Positions 1 to 7,697 are shown, counted from the first letter of the stretch. The stretch: 51,045 nt of DNA from an uncultured Paenibacillaceae bacterium (GCA_937957685.1 CALGAO010000122.1:1-51045); one strand, 5' to 3'. The notes: generated by a model not told the origin, from the letters alone. Program-made: numbers and translations.

Positions 1-242
1 TTGTAAACTTTGCCCGTGGCGCCATCCTGGATCTGCAGGGTGATCTGCGTCACGTAAGCGCTGGCGGGATCATCGGAGGGGACCGCCGTCAGATAGATAT
101 GGTCCTGCACCTTGTCCCCGGTGACATCGCCGTAGGCATTGTCAACCACAACCGGTTGAGGCGCGCGATACGGATAGCCAGAACCCGGTTGCCAGCCCAC
201 AAATTGATAACCATAGTACCCGTATGGATCATGAACATTCAC
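1..242 (-). CDS. Partial hypothetical protein with FG-GAP/VCBS-like start
   Basis: The reading frame runs off the left edge, so only the N-terminal 80 residues are present. The likely start is GTG at 242, with GGGAG nine bases upstream; the frame is closed by an in-frame TAG further up and has no ATG there. The peptide begins VNVHDPYGYYGYQFVGWQPG and continues through a Tyr/Pro-rich stretch into DNAYGDVTGDKVQDHIYLTA. The segment DVTGDKVQDHIYL looks like the Asp/Gly-rich loop of FG-GAP/VCBS-type repeats found in a family of conserved Bacillus and Paenibacillus proteins that I recall but cannot name. No signal peptide is visible with this start. Function unknown; I am confident that the frame is coding because of its composition and codon use. 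Confidence 0.6.
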   Translation of the reverse strand, partial: MNVHDPYGYYGYQFVGWQPGSGYPYRAPQPVVVDNAYGDVTGDKVQDHIYLTAVPSDDPASAYVTQITLQIQDGATGKVY

Positions 243-384
243 ACACCATCGCTCCCATCTGGATATTCGTCCCTAGCAGTGTATTCGCCTGAAGGATCGA
301 GGGTGCGTCCTGACTGTCGTCTGGCGGGAGTTGGTTAATCGTGCATTCCGATCGTCTTCCGTTTCTCTCCCGCGTCCGCGTCCG

Positions 385-495
385 TCATTTGCCCAGGAAG
401 TGCGTCCAGATCGCATCGAAGAATACTCCCAAACCGCCCAGGAACACCCCGAGACAAGCAAGACTTGCCGGACTTCCCCATTTGATCTCTTTCAT
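385..495 (-). CDS. 36-residue single-span membrane peptide
   Basis: Small ORF starting at ATG 495 with AGAGGTGA seven bases upstream and stopping at TGA 385-387. The product starts MKEIKWGSPASLACLGVFLG and ends in FFDAIWTHFLGK: a short charged head, then a Gly/Leu/Val/Phe-rich segment long enough to cross the membrane once (about residues 9-31), then a short tail. A candidate promoter lies at 540-567, giving a leader of roughly 40 bases. The ribosome binding site, promoter spacing and hydrophobic product together argue for a real gene. I recognise no family. It could be a small membrane regulator, a toxin or bacteriocin-like peptide, or a leader peptide; nothing nearby decides between these. 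Confidence 0.55.
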   Translation of the reverse strand: MKEIKWGSPASLACLGVFLGGLGVFFDAIWTHFLGK

Positions 496-539
496 ATTCG
501 TTCACCTCTATCAGATTGGTTGTTTGATCTTATGTCTAG

Positions 540-567
540 ATCATACCATGGGCGCGGGCTCCGGCAA
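540..567 (-). promoter_or_regulatory. Candidate sigma-A promoter with extended -10 for the 36-residue gene
   Basis: On the minus strand, TTGCCG (567-562) is followed after 16 bases by TATGAT (545-540), preceded by TG at the extended -10 position. Transcription would start near 533, about 40 bases before the ATG at 495. Confidence 0.4.
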
Positions 568-1054
568 CATGGTGCAGTGTCAGCATTTCCGGGTGACATG
601 TGTCATCTTCTGCTCCATTCCTGCATGCGTATTGCAAAATACACCGCAGAATATACACCGCAGTCTTTTGATCGATTTATCATACAAAAGGTTTCTCGAA
701 TGCTTTAATCTGAATCATTTTGTACGATTTTTCATACAAAAACCGTCCAACTTAACTATATATTGATATATTTGTATGATTTTTCACACAAAATCTGCTC
801 AGTCTGCTTATATTCGGATTGTTTTGTACGATTGATCATACAACCCTGCCGTTATTCATCAAGATTGAGGAAACAGGACTTCCGCTATTGCGGTACACCT
901 GCTCTTTCGGGGGACCGTGCGGAGAGGCGGTTCTGTCTTTGCAGGACCGGGTAATGTGATGGATCAGTTGACCTCATATAAAAGCTGCGGTGAATCTCGT
1001 CGCCACGACGAAATCCCCTGCGGCTGAATCCCAACCGATCCTGGGATGGTCGCC
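568..1054. other. Intergenic stretch with the palindrome array and minor repeats
   Basis: I find no convincing gene here; the open frames have atypical composition and lack good ribosome binding sites. Besides the 52-bp array it contains ATACACCGCAG twice (639-649 and 653-663, 14-base period), a CCGC-TATT-GCGG hairpin at 882-893, and an imperfect stem at 992-1014 that could weakly terminate the HxlR transcript but has no T run. Confidence 0.5.
667..844. repeat. Four 22-bp palindromes at an exact 52-bp period
   Basis: Copies lie at 667-688, 719-740, 771-792 and 823-844, so successive starts are 52 bases apart each time. Each is an imperfect inverted repeat with half-site TTTGTAYGA, a four-base centre, and the opposite arm TCATACAAA. 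The 30-base intervals are AT-rich and only weakly alike. A 52-bp period is five turns of B-DNA, so a protein on one site would face the same side as on the others. The array lies in noncoding DNA about 100-280 bases upstream of the promoter at 540-567 and beyond the 3' end of the HxlR gene. It could be an operator array, a partition-type site or a decayed tandem duplication. Confidence 0.7.
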
Positions 1055-1618
1055 TCATACCAATGAGGCCAGATCCAACGACAGCTGGCGGATCGGACGC
1101 TGCACCTGCTTCTCCATCAGATAGAGGAAGGTCGGTCGGGGCTCGTCCTTGATCTGCCTGAAGATCATCCCGTCCTCAAGATATTCCTGCAATCGCGTGG
1201 ACAGGATGCGCGGTGTGATGCCTTCCAGCGTCTGCCGAATCTCCTGGAATCTCGTATGGTCATAGCCGATCGTCAGCAGGATGGGCAATCCCCATACCTT
1301 GTCGGACAGTCTGCCATGTCCGATCCGCTGCTCGCTGAGATGCACGGCACGAGCCGCTTCGCGGTAGAGCCGTCCTTTGTCGGTCAGCACATATTCGGGC
1401 AAGAGCGGATGACGCCGCTCCGCAGGCGAGAGATGGATCAATAACCCATCCTCAACCATCTTTTTCAGATTGGCGCTGAGCCTGGAGGGGGCAATGTTCA
1501 ACTTGTTCTGGAGGGGAGTGAAACGCCCTCCTCTTTCTTCGAGTGCGAGCAAGATCGGCAAGGTCCATTGCCCGGTCAATTCCCGGCTAAGCCGCAATAC
1601 CCGCTGTTCCTTGTTCAC
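1055..1618 (-). CDS. Tandem two-domain HxlR-type winged-helix regulator
   Basis: 187 residues containing two consecutive winged-helix units. The first (about residues 10-95) reads WTLPILLALEERGGRFTPLQ, then SRLSANLKKMVEDGLL and the wing YVLTDKG. The second (about 105-180) repeats the pattern with WGLPILLTIGYDHTRFQEIR, PRILSTRLQEYLEDGMI and FLYLME. HxlR-family regulators (YodB, HypR, HxlR) are normally about 110-120 residues with one domain and bind as dimers, so this looks like a covalent dimer. No conserved N-terminal redox cysteine is visible. The start overlaps the VOC gene stop by four bases (ATGA), so the two are co-transcribed, probably under the operator at 2007-2042. The inducer is unknown. 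Confidence 0.8.
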   Translation of the reverse strand: MNKEQRVLRLSRELTGQWTLPILLALEERGGRFTPLQNKLNIAPSRLSANLKKMVEDGLLIHLSPAERRHPLLPEYVLTDKGRLYREAARAVHLSEQRIGHGRLSDKVWGLPILLTIGYDHTRFQEIRQTLEGITPRILSTRLQEYLEDGMIFRQIKDEPRPTFLYLMEKQVQRPIRQLSLDLASLV

Positions 1619-1977
1619 AATTCCACCAGCGTCTCCGCAAGCATGAGATTATGACCATCGGGATCCACGAATGTGGCCAGCTTGGCCATGCCGGGGATAT
1701 GCTCCACTTCACCGATAAAAGATACTCCATTCTCCTCAAGCTGCTTCATCGCTTCCTCGATATTGATGACCTCGAACACCGTCGAAGACGTTGCCGGTTC
1801 CACCGTCTCCGCCTCCGAGAAACCGATCACACAATCCTTGGTATTCGTGTTGACCATCGCCATGCCGCTCTCCGGATCGTGAAAGATCACTTCGAATCCA
1901 AGCTTGCCGGAGTAGAACTCGAGCGTGCGCTCCAGGTTGGATACATTGTACCAGATACTGACGCCAGAACGATACAT
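1615..1977 (-). CDS. VOC-fold (glyoxalase/bleomycin resistance-like) protein
   Basis: 120 residues, the usual length for a single VOC protein made of two beta-alpha-beta-beta-beta modules. Visible hallmarks are YNVSNLERTLEFYSGKLGF near the N-terminus and FVDPDGHNLMLAETL near the C-terminus, a typical last strand with a possible metal ligand. Such proteins include glyoxalases, dioxygenases, fosfomycin or bleomycin resistance proteins and carrier-like binders; the substrate cannot be read from the sequence. ATG 1977 has GGAGGT seven bases upstream. The gene is first in a two-gene operon with the tandem HxlR regulator, an arrangement that suggests the regulator controls its own operon in response to a reactive or toxic compound handled by this protein. 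Confidence 0.85.
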   Translation of the reverse strand: MYRSGVSIWYNVSNLERTLEFYSGKLGFEVIFHDPESGMAMVNTNTKDCVIGFSEAETVEPATSSTVFEVINIEEAMKQLEENGVSFIGEVEHIPGMAKLATFVDPDGHNLMLAETLVEL

Positions 1978-2006
1978 ACCATTACCTCCAATATCAGGAA
2001 ATCTTA

Positions 2007-2042
2007 ACTACCGATAATATATCATAGTATACATTCGGTAGT
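2007..2042. promoter_or_regulatory. 36-bp palindromic operator of the VOC-HxlR operon
   Basis: ACTACCGA (2007-2014) and its exact complement TCGGTAGT (2035-2042) flank a 20-base AT-rich centre containing TATACT, TATGAT and TATATT on the minus strand, any of which could be the -10 of the VOC promoter. It sits 30 bases upstream of the VOC start. I infer it is the site of the tandem HxlR protein. Confidence 0.6.
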
Positions 2043-2056
2043 AAAGACATGGAATT

Positions 2057-2093
2057 GAAAAGCGGCGCAAGGGAACGTCCCTTCGCCGCTTTC
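2057..2093 (-). terminator. Intrinsic terminator of the GH3 gene
   Basis: On the minus strand, GAAAGCGGCGAAGGGA and TCCCTTGCGCCGCTTTTC form a long stem with a three-base loop, ending in TTTTCAATT, just past the stop codon at 2100. Confidence 0.7.
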
Positions 2094-2099
2094 ATCATC

Positions 2100-4361
2100 T
2101 TATGCTCTCCTCACATATCTGGCCGTTCGCTCGTCCTGTATGCGCCCGCTCCAGTTCAGACCGAAGCCGAAGTCATAGCGGTTGCCCTCGGAGTCCACAT
2201 AGACCTCCATGTCATGGGCGACATCCTCGAACTGTTCTTCCACCGTCCGCATATGGGCGGGGAGCTGCATCGGCAGCAGCGCCGAAGGCTCGGCGGCCCC
2301 GGTGATTATGTCCAGCAGGGCCGAGTCCTGGACGCCGAAGTGGGCGAGGATCGCATCGGCTGCCCCCTCGAATTCCGCCATGACCGCCGGGTTGGACAGC
2401 AGGATGGAGACGATCACCGGCTTGTCCTTCATCCGCTTCCTCGTCTCCAGCACCGCATCCAGGTCAGAGGCGTTGGGGGTGGTGACGGTCTTGCCCCGAT
2501 AGCTGCGGTTCAACACCTCTCGCGGATCCCCGGCGATGCTCGTCTCCCGCGCATGCTCTGCGGTATAAGGACGGTACTGCAGACTGATCGGCATATAGCC
2601 GTTGCCTCCCGAGGTTTTGTCCTCATGGCTGTAGCCTTTGGTGATATGAGGGCTTTCGATGAACACCAGCGCATAGTCCGCCTCGTCGGGATGATCGGTC
2701 ACATCGAAATACCGGCGAACGACATCCAGCTGCACCGGATCGCACTCGTACTCCGGTATCGTGTTCCCGAACCAGTCGGTGCTGGCCGGTCTGTACCGCT
2801 TCGGGATGTATACCTTGCTCCCCTTCTGCAGCGGCAGGATGCCGCCTGCGTTCTTGAGCATCACGATCGACTTCAGCTGCGCCTCATAGCCGGCCGCCAC
2901 ATATTCCGGGCAGGCAACGACGGCGGCGGATCGCTGCTCGTCAAGGTAAGGATTCTCGAACAGTCCCAGGCGGAAGATGTTCAGCAGCAGCCGGATGGCG
3001 GATTGCTCGAACCGGGCGCGCATATGGGCTTCTCCATACCTCTCGCATCCGATGCGGTATGCCTCCAGGATGGGCGCGATCTCGTTGTTGCCCCCGAATT
3101 GATCCACGCCGGCCAGCAGGATCTTGAGATGGCGTTCGGCGACGGTATGATTCTCCTCCACGCCCCAGCAACGGCCGCCGGGGAAGAGCCGCGTAACGTC
3201 GGGACCTTCGTCGGCGGTGATCCCCCAGTCCGTGCATACGACCCCGTCGTACCCATACTCTGTCCTGAGCAGATCCATGATCATGTAACGGCTGTAGGAG
3301 TTGCCGACGTTCTCGCCGTATTTCCTGTCCTGTCCATAGGAGATGCTGTAATAGGGCATGACCGCCGAAGCCTTCCCGGTCGGCCCGTCGAGCTTGAACG
3401 CGCCTTCCGTAAAGGGAATCAGATGTTCCGCGAAATTATCTCCGGGATAGACGTTGAACTTGCCGACGCCGAAATGCGAATCCCGACCGCCTTCGCCGCT
3501 GCCGCCGCCCGGCCAATGTTTCACCATCGCGTTGACGCTGTCATACCCCCAACCTCCGGCGATCTCCCGGTCTCCTGTCGAGGTCTGCATGCCGTCCACA
3601 TACGCCCGCGCCATATCCGCCGCCAGCCGGGAATCCTCGCCGAAAGTCATGCCGAAGCGGAACCATCGCGGTTCGGTGGCGATATCGATCTGCGGCGACA
3701 GCGCCGTCGTGATCCCGAGCGCACGATATTCGCGGGCAGCCACCTCGCCGAACCTGCGCGCCGTCTCCGGGTCGAAGGTGGCCGCCAGCCCCAGGCTTTC
3801 CGGCCATCGGGAGATCCTGTCGCCCGCTCCGGCGTTGAATTCCTTGGAGGCATCGACGCTGTGCCGGGGGTCCGAGCTGATGTTGACCGGTATGCCAAGG
3901 CCGATGCTCTCGGCCAGCGCCTGGAGATTGTTCGTCCATCGGGCCGCGACCTCCGGGCTCTCCAGCCTGGTCACGAGCACATGCCGGACATGATCCTCGG
4001 TGATAAACCTCATCTGTTGGTCCGTCAGATCGAATGGAGCGGCGCCGCTTTCACCGTAGGGCTTGCCGTCATAGGTGCCGGGGAACCAGCCGAGGTTCGC
4101 CGGCACCGCCTGGTGGCTGCTGTACAGCATCAGCCCGGCGATCTGCTCGATCGACATTCGCGCCGCAAGATCGCGCGCCCTCTCCTCCGGCGGCAGACGC
4201 CAGTCCTCGTATGGGTCGAGCTCGCCATTCCTGTTCAGATCCTTGAAGAAGCGCCCGTCAACCTCCAGGATCCGAACACCCGTACCTTCGGAGTAACCGA
4301 GCACCGGTCCCTGCTCATTGCGCACATATCTGACCTTCGCCTGCATCTTGTTGCCTCGCAT
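2100..4361 (-). CDS. Glycoside hydrolase family 3 (beta-glucosidase-like)
   Basis: 753 residues from ATG 4361, chosen over an upstream ATG at 4406 because GGAGGAGAAGG precedes it. The N-terminal (alpha/beta)8 domain spans about residues 60-400 and includes the substrate-binding KHWPGGG (281-287) and VVCTDWG (375-381), whose Asp 378 is the expected catalytic nucleophile. The C-terminal alpha/beta sandwich follows (from about 480, with SIVMLKNAGGILPL). A Ca-binding-like loop DLNRNGELDPYED lies near residue 42, as in several bacillar GH3 enzymes. No signal peptide is visible, so the enzyme probably hydrolyses imported beta-glycosides in the cytoplasm. The exact sugar is unclear; beta-glucosidase is the likeliest, beta-xylosidase possible. 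No transporter adjoins it. Confidence 0.88.
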   Translation of the reverse strand: MRGNKMQAKVRYVRNEQGPVLGYSEGTGVRILEVDGRFFKDLNRNGELDPYEDWRLPPEERARDLAARMSIEQIAGLMLYSSHQAVPANLGWFPGTYDGKPYGESGAAPFDLTDQQMRFITEDHVRHVLVTRLESPEVAARWTNNLQALAESIGLGIPVNISSDPRHSVDASKEFNAGAGDRISRWPESLGLAATFDPETARRFGEVAAREYRALGITTALSPQIDIATEPRWFRFGMTFGEDSRLAADMARAYVDGMQTSTGDREIAGGWGYDSVNAMVKHWPGGGSGEGGRDSHFGVGKFNVYPGDNFAEHLIPFTEGAFKLDGPTGKASAVMPYYSISYGQDRKYGENVGNSYSRYMIMDLLRTEYGYDGVVCTDWGITADEGPDVTRLFPGGRCWGVEENHTVAERHLKILLAGVDQFGGNNEIAPILEAYRIGCERYGEAHMRARFEQSAIRLLLNIFRLGLFENPYLDEQRSAAVVACPEYVAAGYEAQLKSIVMLKNAGGILPLQKGSKVYIPKRYRPASTDWFGNTIPEYECDPVQLDVVRRYFDVTDHPDEADYALVFIESPHITKGYSHEDKTSGGNGYMPISLQYRPYTAEHARETSIAGDPREVLNRSYRGKTVTTPNASDLDAVLETRKRMKDKPVIVSILLSNPAVMAEFEGAADAILAHFGVQDSALLDIITGAAEPSALLPMQLPAHMRTVEEQFEDVAHDMEVYVDSEGNRYDFGFGLNWSGRIQDERTARYVRRA

Positions 4362-4522
4362 GTATCCTTCTCCTCCTTCACTGTGACAGGGCGCACAGCA
4401 TGACATCTATCACCATCATAGAATGAATCCGATGCGCGCACTACCCCGATTCCGACTTCCCGATTGAGATATTCCGACTTTGGGTGTAAGGCAGCAGGCT
4501 ATGGACAGTCATACGAATCCGT

Positions 4523-5230
4523 TCACTCGACCCGAAACGTCCTGATCGCAATCCCCGCGCATACGACTGCAAAGGCTACCAGAATGGCGAGCGAAGGTAC
4601 ATCCACCGCGCCCGCCATGGCGCTTCTCCCGATCCGGACCGCATATTCAAACGGATTGAGCTTGCTCAGGAATTGAATCCATCGCGGCGCCTGATCCAGC
4701 GAGTAGAACGCCGTGCTGAGGAAGATCATCGGGAACGAAACGACGGTGGACATCATGTTCATCATGCCCTCGTCTCTTGCCCGGCTGGCGATGGCATAAC
4801 CGATGGAAGTGAAGCAGACGGAGCCAATGATCAACAGGGCAAGAACCAACATTAGCCCCACAGCGCTGATCCTCATGTCAAACAGCAGGAACCCCGCCAG
4901 GAGCAACAGAGCCGCGATCCCGACGAACATGAGCAGCCGTGCCAGGATGGAGCAGAGGATAAACTGTGAGATGGGAAGCCTGGACAGCTTCAGCAGCTTG
5001 AACACGCCCCGCCTGTGCTGCGTCATCGTCCAGAAGCCGGAGGTGTTGATCGCGCCCATGACCAGGCTGAGCAGCATGCTGGCGACTAGCAGATCGGCCC
5101 GGTAGCTGGCTCCATCATGATACATACCCAGACCGATGAACAGTCCCAGAGGCAGCAGGATCGACCAGACCAGCATGTACGCATCCTTATAGATCGACTT
5201 CGCCATCAAGGCCATCACGGATCTGATCAT
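4523..5230 (-). CDS. ABC-2 type transporter permease
   Basis: 235 residues with about six hydrophobic segments in the ABC-2 pattern, including LVWSILLPLGLFIGLGMY near the N-terminus and the family-typical SFPMIFLSTAFYSLDQAPRW before the last helices. NPFEYAVRIGR matches the NP-x-Y region common to exporter permeases of the drug/lipid type. The start overlaps the ATPase stop by four bases (5227-5230), so translation is coupled. With the ATPase it should form an exporter, probably with two copies of each subunit. The substrate is unknown; linkage to a PadR regulator suggests a toxic compound or antibiotic. Confidence 0.88.
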   Translation of the reverse strand: MIRSVMALMAKSIYKDAYMLVWSILLPLGLFIGLGMYHDGASYRADLLVASMLLSLVMGAINTSGFWTMTQHRRGVFKLLKLSRLPISQFILCSILARLLMFVGIAALLLLAGFLLFDMRISAVGLMLVLALLIIGSVCFTSIGYAIASRARDEGMMNMMSTVVSFPMIFLSTAFYSLDQAPRWIQFLSKLNPFEYAVRIGRSAMAGAVDVPSLAILVAFAVVCAGIAIRTFRVE

Positions 5231-5940
5231 ACGCGCACTCTCCCTTTCTCCAGCATCAGCGCATACAGTTCGTCCAGATCATCGGTCCCATGAGAGGCGA
5301 GCAGCTCATCCAGCGTTCCCTCCGCGCGAACGCGCCCGTTCATGATGAATGCGATCCGGTCGGCCAGCCGCTTCACTTCGCTCATATCGTGGGACGTGAA
5401 CACCACCGATATGCCGGATTCGGCCAGCGAGGCGATCATCGACTTGATCTCGCTCCGCGCGCTTGGGTCGAGAGCCGCCGTCGGCTCGTCCAGGATCAGC
5501 AACCTGGGGCGATGGATGAGCGCGATCGCGATGGCCAGCCGCTTCTGCTGTCCGCCCGACAGCCGATAAGCATCCGTACGGGCCGCATCCTGCAGGTGAC
5601 ACTGCTCAAGCACTTCCTCGATCTCCTCTCTGGATGCCGCCTTCCCGTTCACCGCCGCGAACAGCTTCACATTGTCATAGGCCCCAAGACCGGGGAAGAA
5701 GGTTGGCGTCTGAAACTGCACGCCGATCGCCCCCTTCAGGTCATCCAGGCTTCTCACCACGGTTCCCCGATCCAGCTTCTTCAAGCCGAGGATGACATCG
5801 ATCAGCGTGGATTTGCCTGCTCCGTTGGGGCCGATGATGGCCAGCACCTCCCCTTCCCGGATCTCCAGGTTCAATCGATCCAGCACCTTCTTGCTTCCAT
5901 ACGACAACTCCGCATCCTTCAAATGAATGAATGTCTTCAT
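5227..5940 (-). CDS. ABC transporter ATP-binding protein
   Basis: 237 residues from ATG 5940, which has AGGAGG six bases upstream; an in-frame start at 5967 lacks such a site and would cover the operator-like palindrome. All nucleotide-binding motifs are present: Walker A GPNGAGKST, Q-loop VQFQTPTFF, signature LSGGQQKR, Walker B LLILDEP and switch His in TSHDMSE. The C-terminal DELYALMLEKGRVRV tail is like those of CcmA-type exporter ATPases. It energises the overlapping ABC-2 permease downstream. It lies 52 bases after the padR stop, and a 16-bp palindrome in that gap makes separate repression by PadR likely. Confidence 0.9.
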   Translation of the reverse strand: MKTFIHLKDAELSYGSKKVLDRLNLEIREGEVLAIIGPNGAGKSTLIDVILGLKKLDRGTVVRSLDDLKGAIGVQFQTPTFFPGLGAYDNVKLFAAVNGKAASREEIEEVLEQCHLQDAARTDAYRLSGGQQKRLAIAIALIHRPRLLILDEPTAALDPSARSEIKSMIASLAESGISVVFTSHDMSEVKRLADRIAFIMNGRVRAEGTLDELLASHGTDDLDELYALMLEKGRVRV

Positions 5941-5960
5941 TCTATACCTCCTAATTTGGT

Positions 5961-5976
5961 TATCCAAACTTGGATA
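5961..5976. promoter_or_regulatory. Operator-like palindrome upstream of the ABC genes
   Basis: TATCCAA-AC-TTGGATA is a perfect inverted repeat with a two-base centre, located 20 bases upstream of the ATPase start. An almost identical sequence precedes padR (6525-6540), which supports PadR as the binder. Confidence 0.5.
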
Positions 5977-5992
5977 TTAGTCCAAAAAACGA

Positions 5993-6505
5993 TCACAGCA
6001 TCGCCATGATCTGGTTCAGATAAGCAATATCGAGCCTCATCTTCGCGATCCCGTGCTCCAGGCTGAGCTTGATGAGAGGATCCTGCTCACCCTTGAACTT
6101 GAGGCCGACCTCCCAGTCCTGGATATGCTGCTCGATCTGCCGGATATTCTGCCTGATCAGCTCGCGCGCTTCCTCACGCGGAATCTGGGTGATCCAGGGC
6201 AAGGCCAGGGCGAAGTCCGACTTCAGGCTGCCGGGCATGGACAGGAGCGCCTTCCTCAGCTCGGCCTGGAATTCCTTCTCCCCCTCCTCGGTGATCCGAT
6301 ACACCTTGCGAACGCGGGCGCCGGTCCTTTCTTCCCTGGCTGTCTCGATCTTCCCCTCCTTCTCCAGATTGTTCAGGGCGTGGTACAGGGAGCCGGACAG
6401 CAGGTTGGCCCACTGCTCCATCTTGCTCGTCTGGATCAGATTCTGCATCTCATAACCGTGCATTTCTTTCATCCGCAGCATGCTCAGTACGACAAATCGC
6501 GCCAT
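5993..6505 (-). CDS. PadR-family transcriptional regulator
   Basis: 170 residues from ATG 6505 (MARFVVLSMLRMKEMHGYEM), with AAGGTGG eight bases upstream; a TTG at 6523 would add six residues but has a poor site. The N-terminal winged helix contains the family signature LSGSLYHALNNLEKEGKI and wing VRKVYRITEEGEKEF; a Vir_C-type helical dimerisation region follows (about 95-170). PadR proteins are ligand-relieved repressors, often of drug exporters such as LmrCD, and this gene sits immediately upstream of an ABC exporter on the same strand. The matching palindromes at 6525-6540 and 5961-5976 fit autoregulation plus control of the transporter. Confidence 0.88.
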   Translation of the reverse strand: MARFVVLSMLRMKEMHGYEMQNLIQTSKMEQWANLLSGSLYHALNNLEKEGKIETAREERTGARVRKVYRITEEGEKEFQAELRKALLSMPGSLKSDFALALPWITQIPREEARELIRQNIRQIEQHIQDWEVGLKFKGEQDPLIKLSLEHGIAKMRLDIAYLNQIMAML

Positions 6506-6524
6506 CTCGATATCCACCTTCAAA

Positions 6525-6540
6525 TATCCAAAGTTGTATA
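6525..6540. promoter_or_regulatory. Operator-like palindrome upstream of padR
   Basis: TATCCAA-AG-TTGTATA matches the site at 5961-5976 at 14 of 16 positions. A third TATCCAA half-site follows at 6539-6545. It lies about 20 bases upstream of the padR ATG, in an AT-rich region suited to the promoter. Confidence 0.45.
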
Positions 6541-6808
6541 TCCAAAATATAATAAAAATGTCCCCCTGTCAACCCCCTTCTTCTCTCCCTCTGCCTGCTT
6601 TCTCAACCCGCATCCTCGTCCAGAAGCGGATAACGTCTCATGCCATCACCATGCGGGATCCCCCCTGCCCGAAGTCAAACCATATATTCGCCACAAGGCA
6701 GAGATCGAGCAGATCTTCGAGGGGGAACAGAGAGGAGGCTGCCGAAACGGTCGGTGCTGCTTGGGCATCTGGCAGCCTTCCTTGTATGTCCTGTTCGCTC
6801 AAACGCGA
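6541..6808. other. Intergenic region with an AGGCTGCC inverted repeat
   Basis: AGGCTGCC (6736-6743) and GGCAGCCT (6771-6778) could form a stem with a 27-base loop, 30 bases beyond the stop of the reductase remnant. There is no T run, so termination is doubtful. No gene is seen. Confidence 0.3.
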
Positions 6809-7600
6809 TCAGATGACGCCAACAATCTTGTGCGGCACATAGAGCTCCTCGAGGTAGGCGATATCCTCCTCCGTCAGCTTCACGTCAAGCGCGCCCACTG
6901 CGTCGTCGAAGTAATGCGCCTTCGTGGCGCCGACGATCGGCGACGTCACTCCCTTGGCGAACAGCCAGGCAAGGGCGATCTGCGTCATGGTGACGCCGTA
7001 TCTGCCCGCTAGTTCATGGACGCGCAGGACGATGCCATAGTCGCTCTCCTGCGTGCTGTCGTACTTGGCCATGGCTGTTCGGTCCGTCTGGCTGCGCTTC
7101 GTATCCGCCTTCCACTCAAGGCGCGACAGCCTGCCCGCGGCAAGCGGGCTGTATGGCGTAAGCGCGACATTCTGCTGTCTGCAGATCGGGATCAGCTCGC
7201 GCTCGTCCTCGCGGTACAGCAGGTTGTAGTGGTTCTGCATGGAGACGAACTTCGTCCAGCCATTGCGCTCAGCGGCGAGCTGCATGTTGTAGAACTGGTA
7301 GCCGTACATGGCCGAGGCGCCAAGCGCGCGCACCTTGCCCGCCTGCACCAGGCTGTGCAGCGCCTCCATCGTCTCCTCGATCGGCGTATCGTAATCAAAG
7401 CGATGGATGATATACAGATCCACATAGTCGGTGCCCAGCCTTCTCAGGGACAGGTCGATCTCAAGCAGGATCGCCTCCCTCGACAGCTTGCCTTCGTTAA
7501 AGTACACCTTCGTTGCGATCACGACCTGGTCGCGGGAGACATATTTCTTCAGAGCCCGCCCCAGATATTCCTCGCTCGTGCCCGCTGAATAGACATTGGC
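6809..7600 (-). pseudogene. 5'-truncated aldo/keto reductase remnant
   Basis: About 263 codons of an aldo/keto reductase whose intact relatives have about 320-330 residues. The frame opens abruptly at NVYSAGTSEEYLGRALKKY, preceded directly by an in-frame TGA (7603-7601). The missing part is the first beta strands and the catalytic Asp of the FDTA-NVYS region. Still present are IATKVYF with the probable catalytic Lys, DYVDLYIIHRFDYDTPIEE, the SMQNHYNLLYRE region, ALTPYSPLAAGRLS and the NADPH-binding SPIVGATKAHYFDDA. An internal ATG at 7522 could give a shorter protein but would lack essential parts. The simplest reading is a deletion or rearrangement with its breakpoint at 7600/7601. Confidence 0.8.
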
Positions 7601-7697
7601 TCAAGCATTTTCCGATCCTGTTTCACCGAAAGGCTTACAGAATTTACCAGACCAGGATGATTTGCTATCCTAGATGATAGATTAGCTTGGAAGGCAG

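Noticed and set aside
331..766. Overlapping plus-strand frames of 125 and 141 codons
   Set aside because: They run antisense through the small peptide gene and across the palindrome array, with non-coding-like composition and no good ribosome binding site.
667..844. CRISPR array (22-bp repeats with 30-base spacers)
   Set aside because: Repeats are short, imperfect between copies and internally palindromic, intervals are AT-rich with faint mutual similarity, and no cas gene is near.
2049..4403. 784-codon plus-strand open frame
   Set aside because: Antisense shadow of the GH3 gene; composition is rich in His/Arg/Asp with no recognisable domain or ribosome binding site.
6736..6778. Terminator for the reductase remnant
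   Set aside because: Eight-base stem with a 27-base loop and no T run; recorded only as an inverted repeat.
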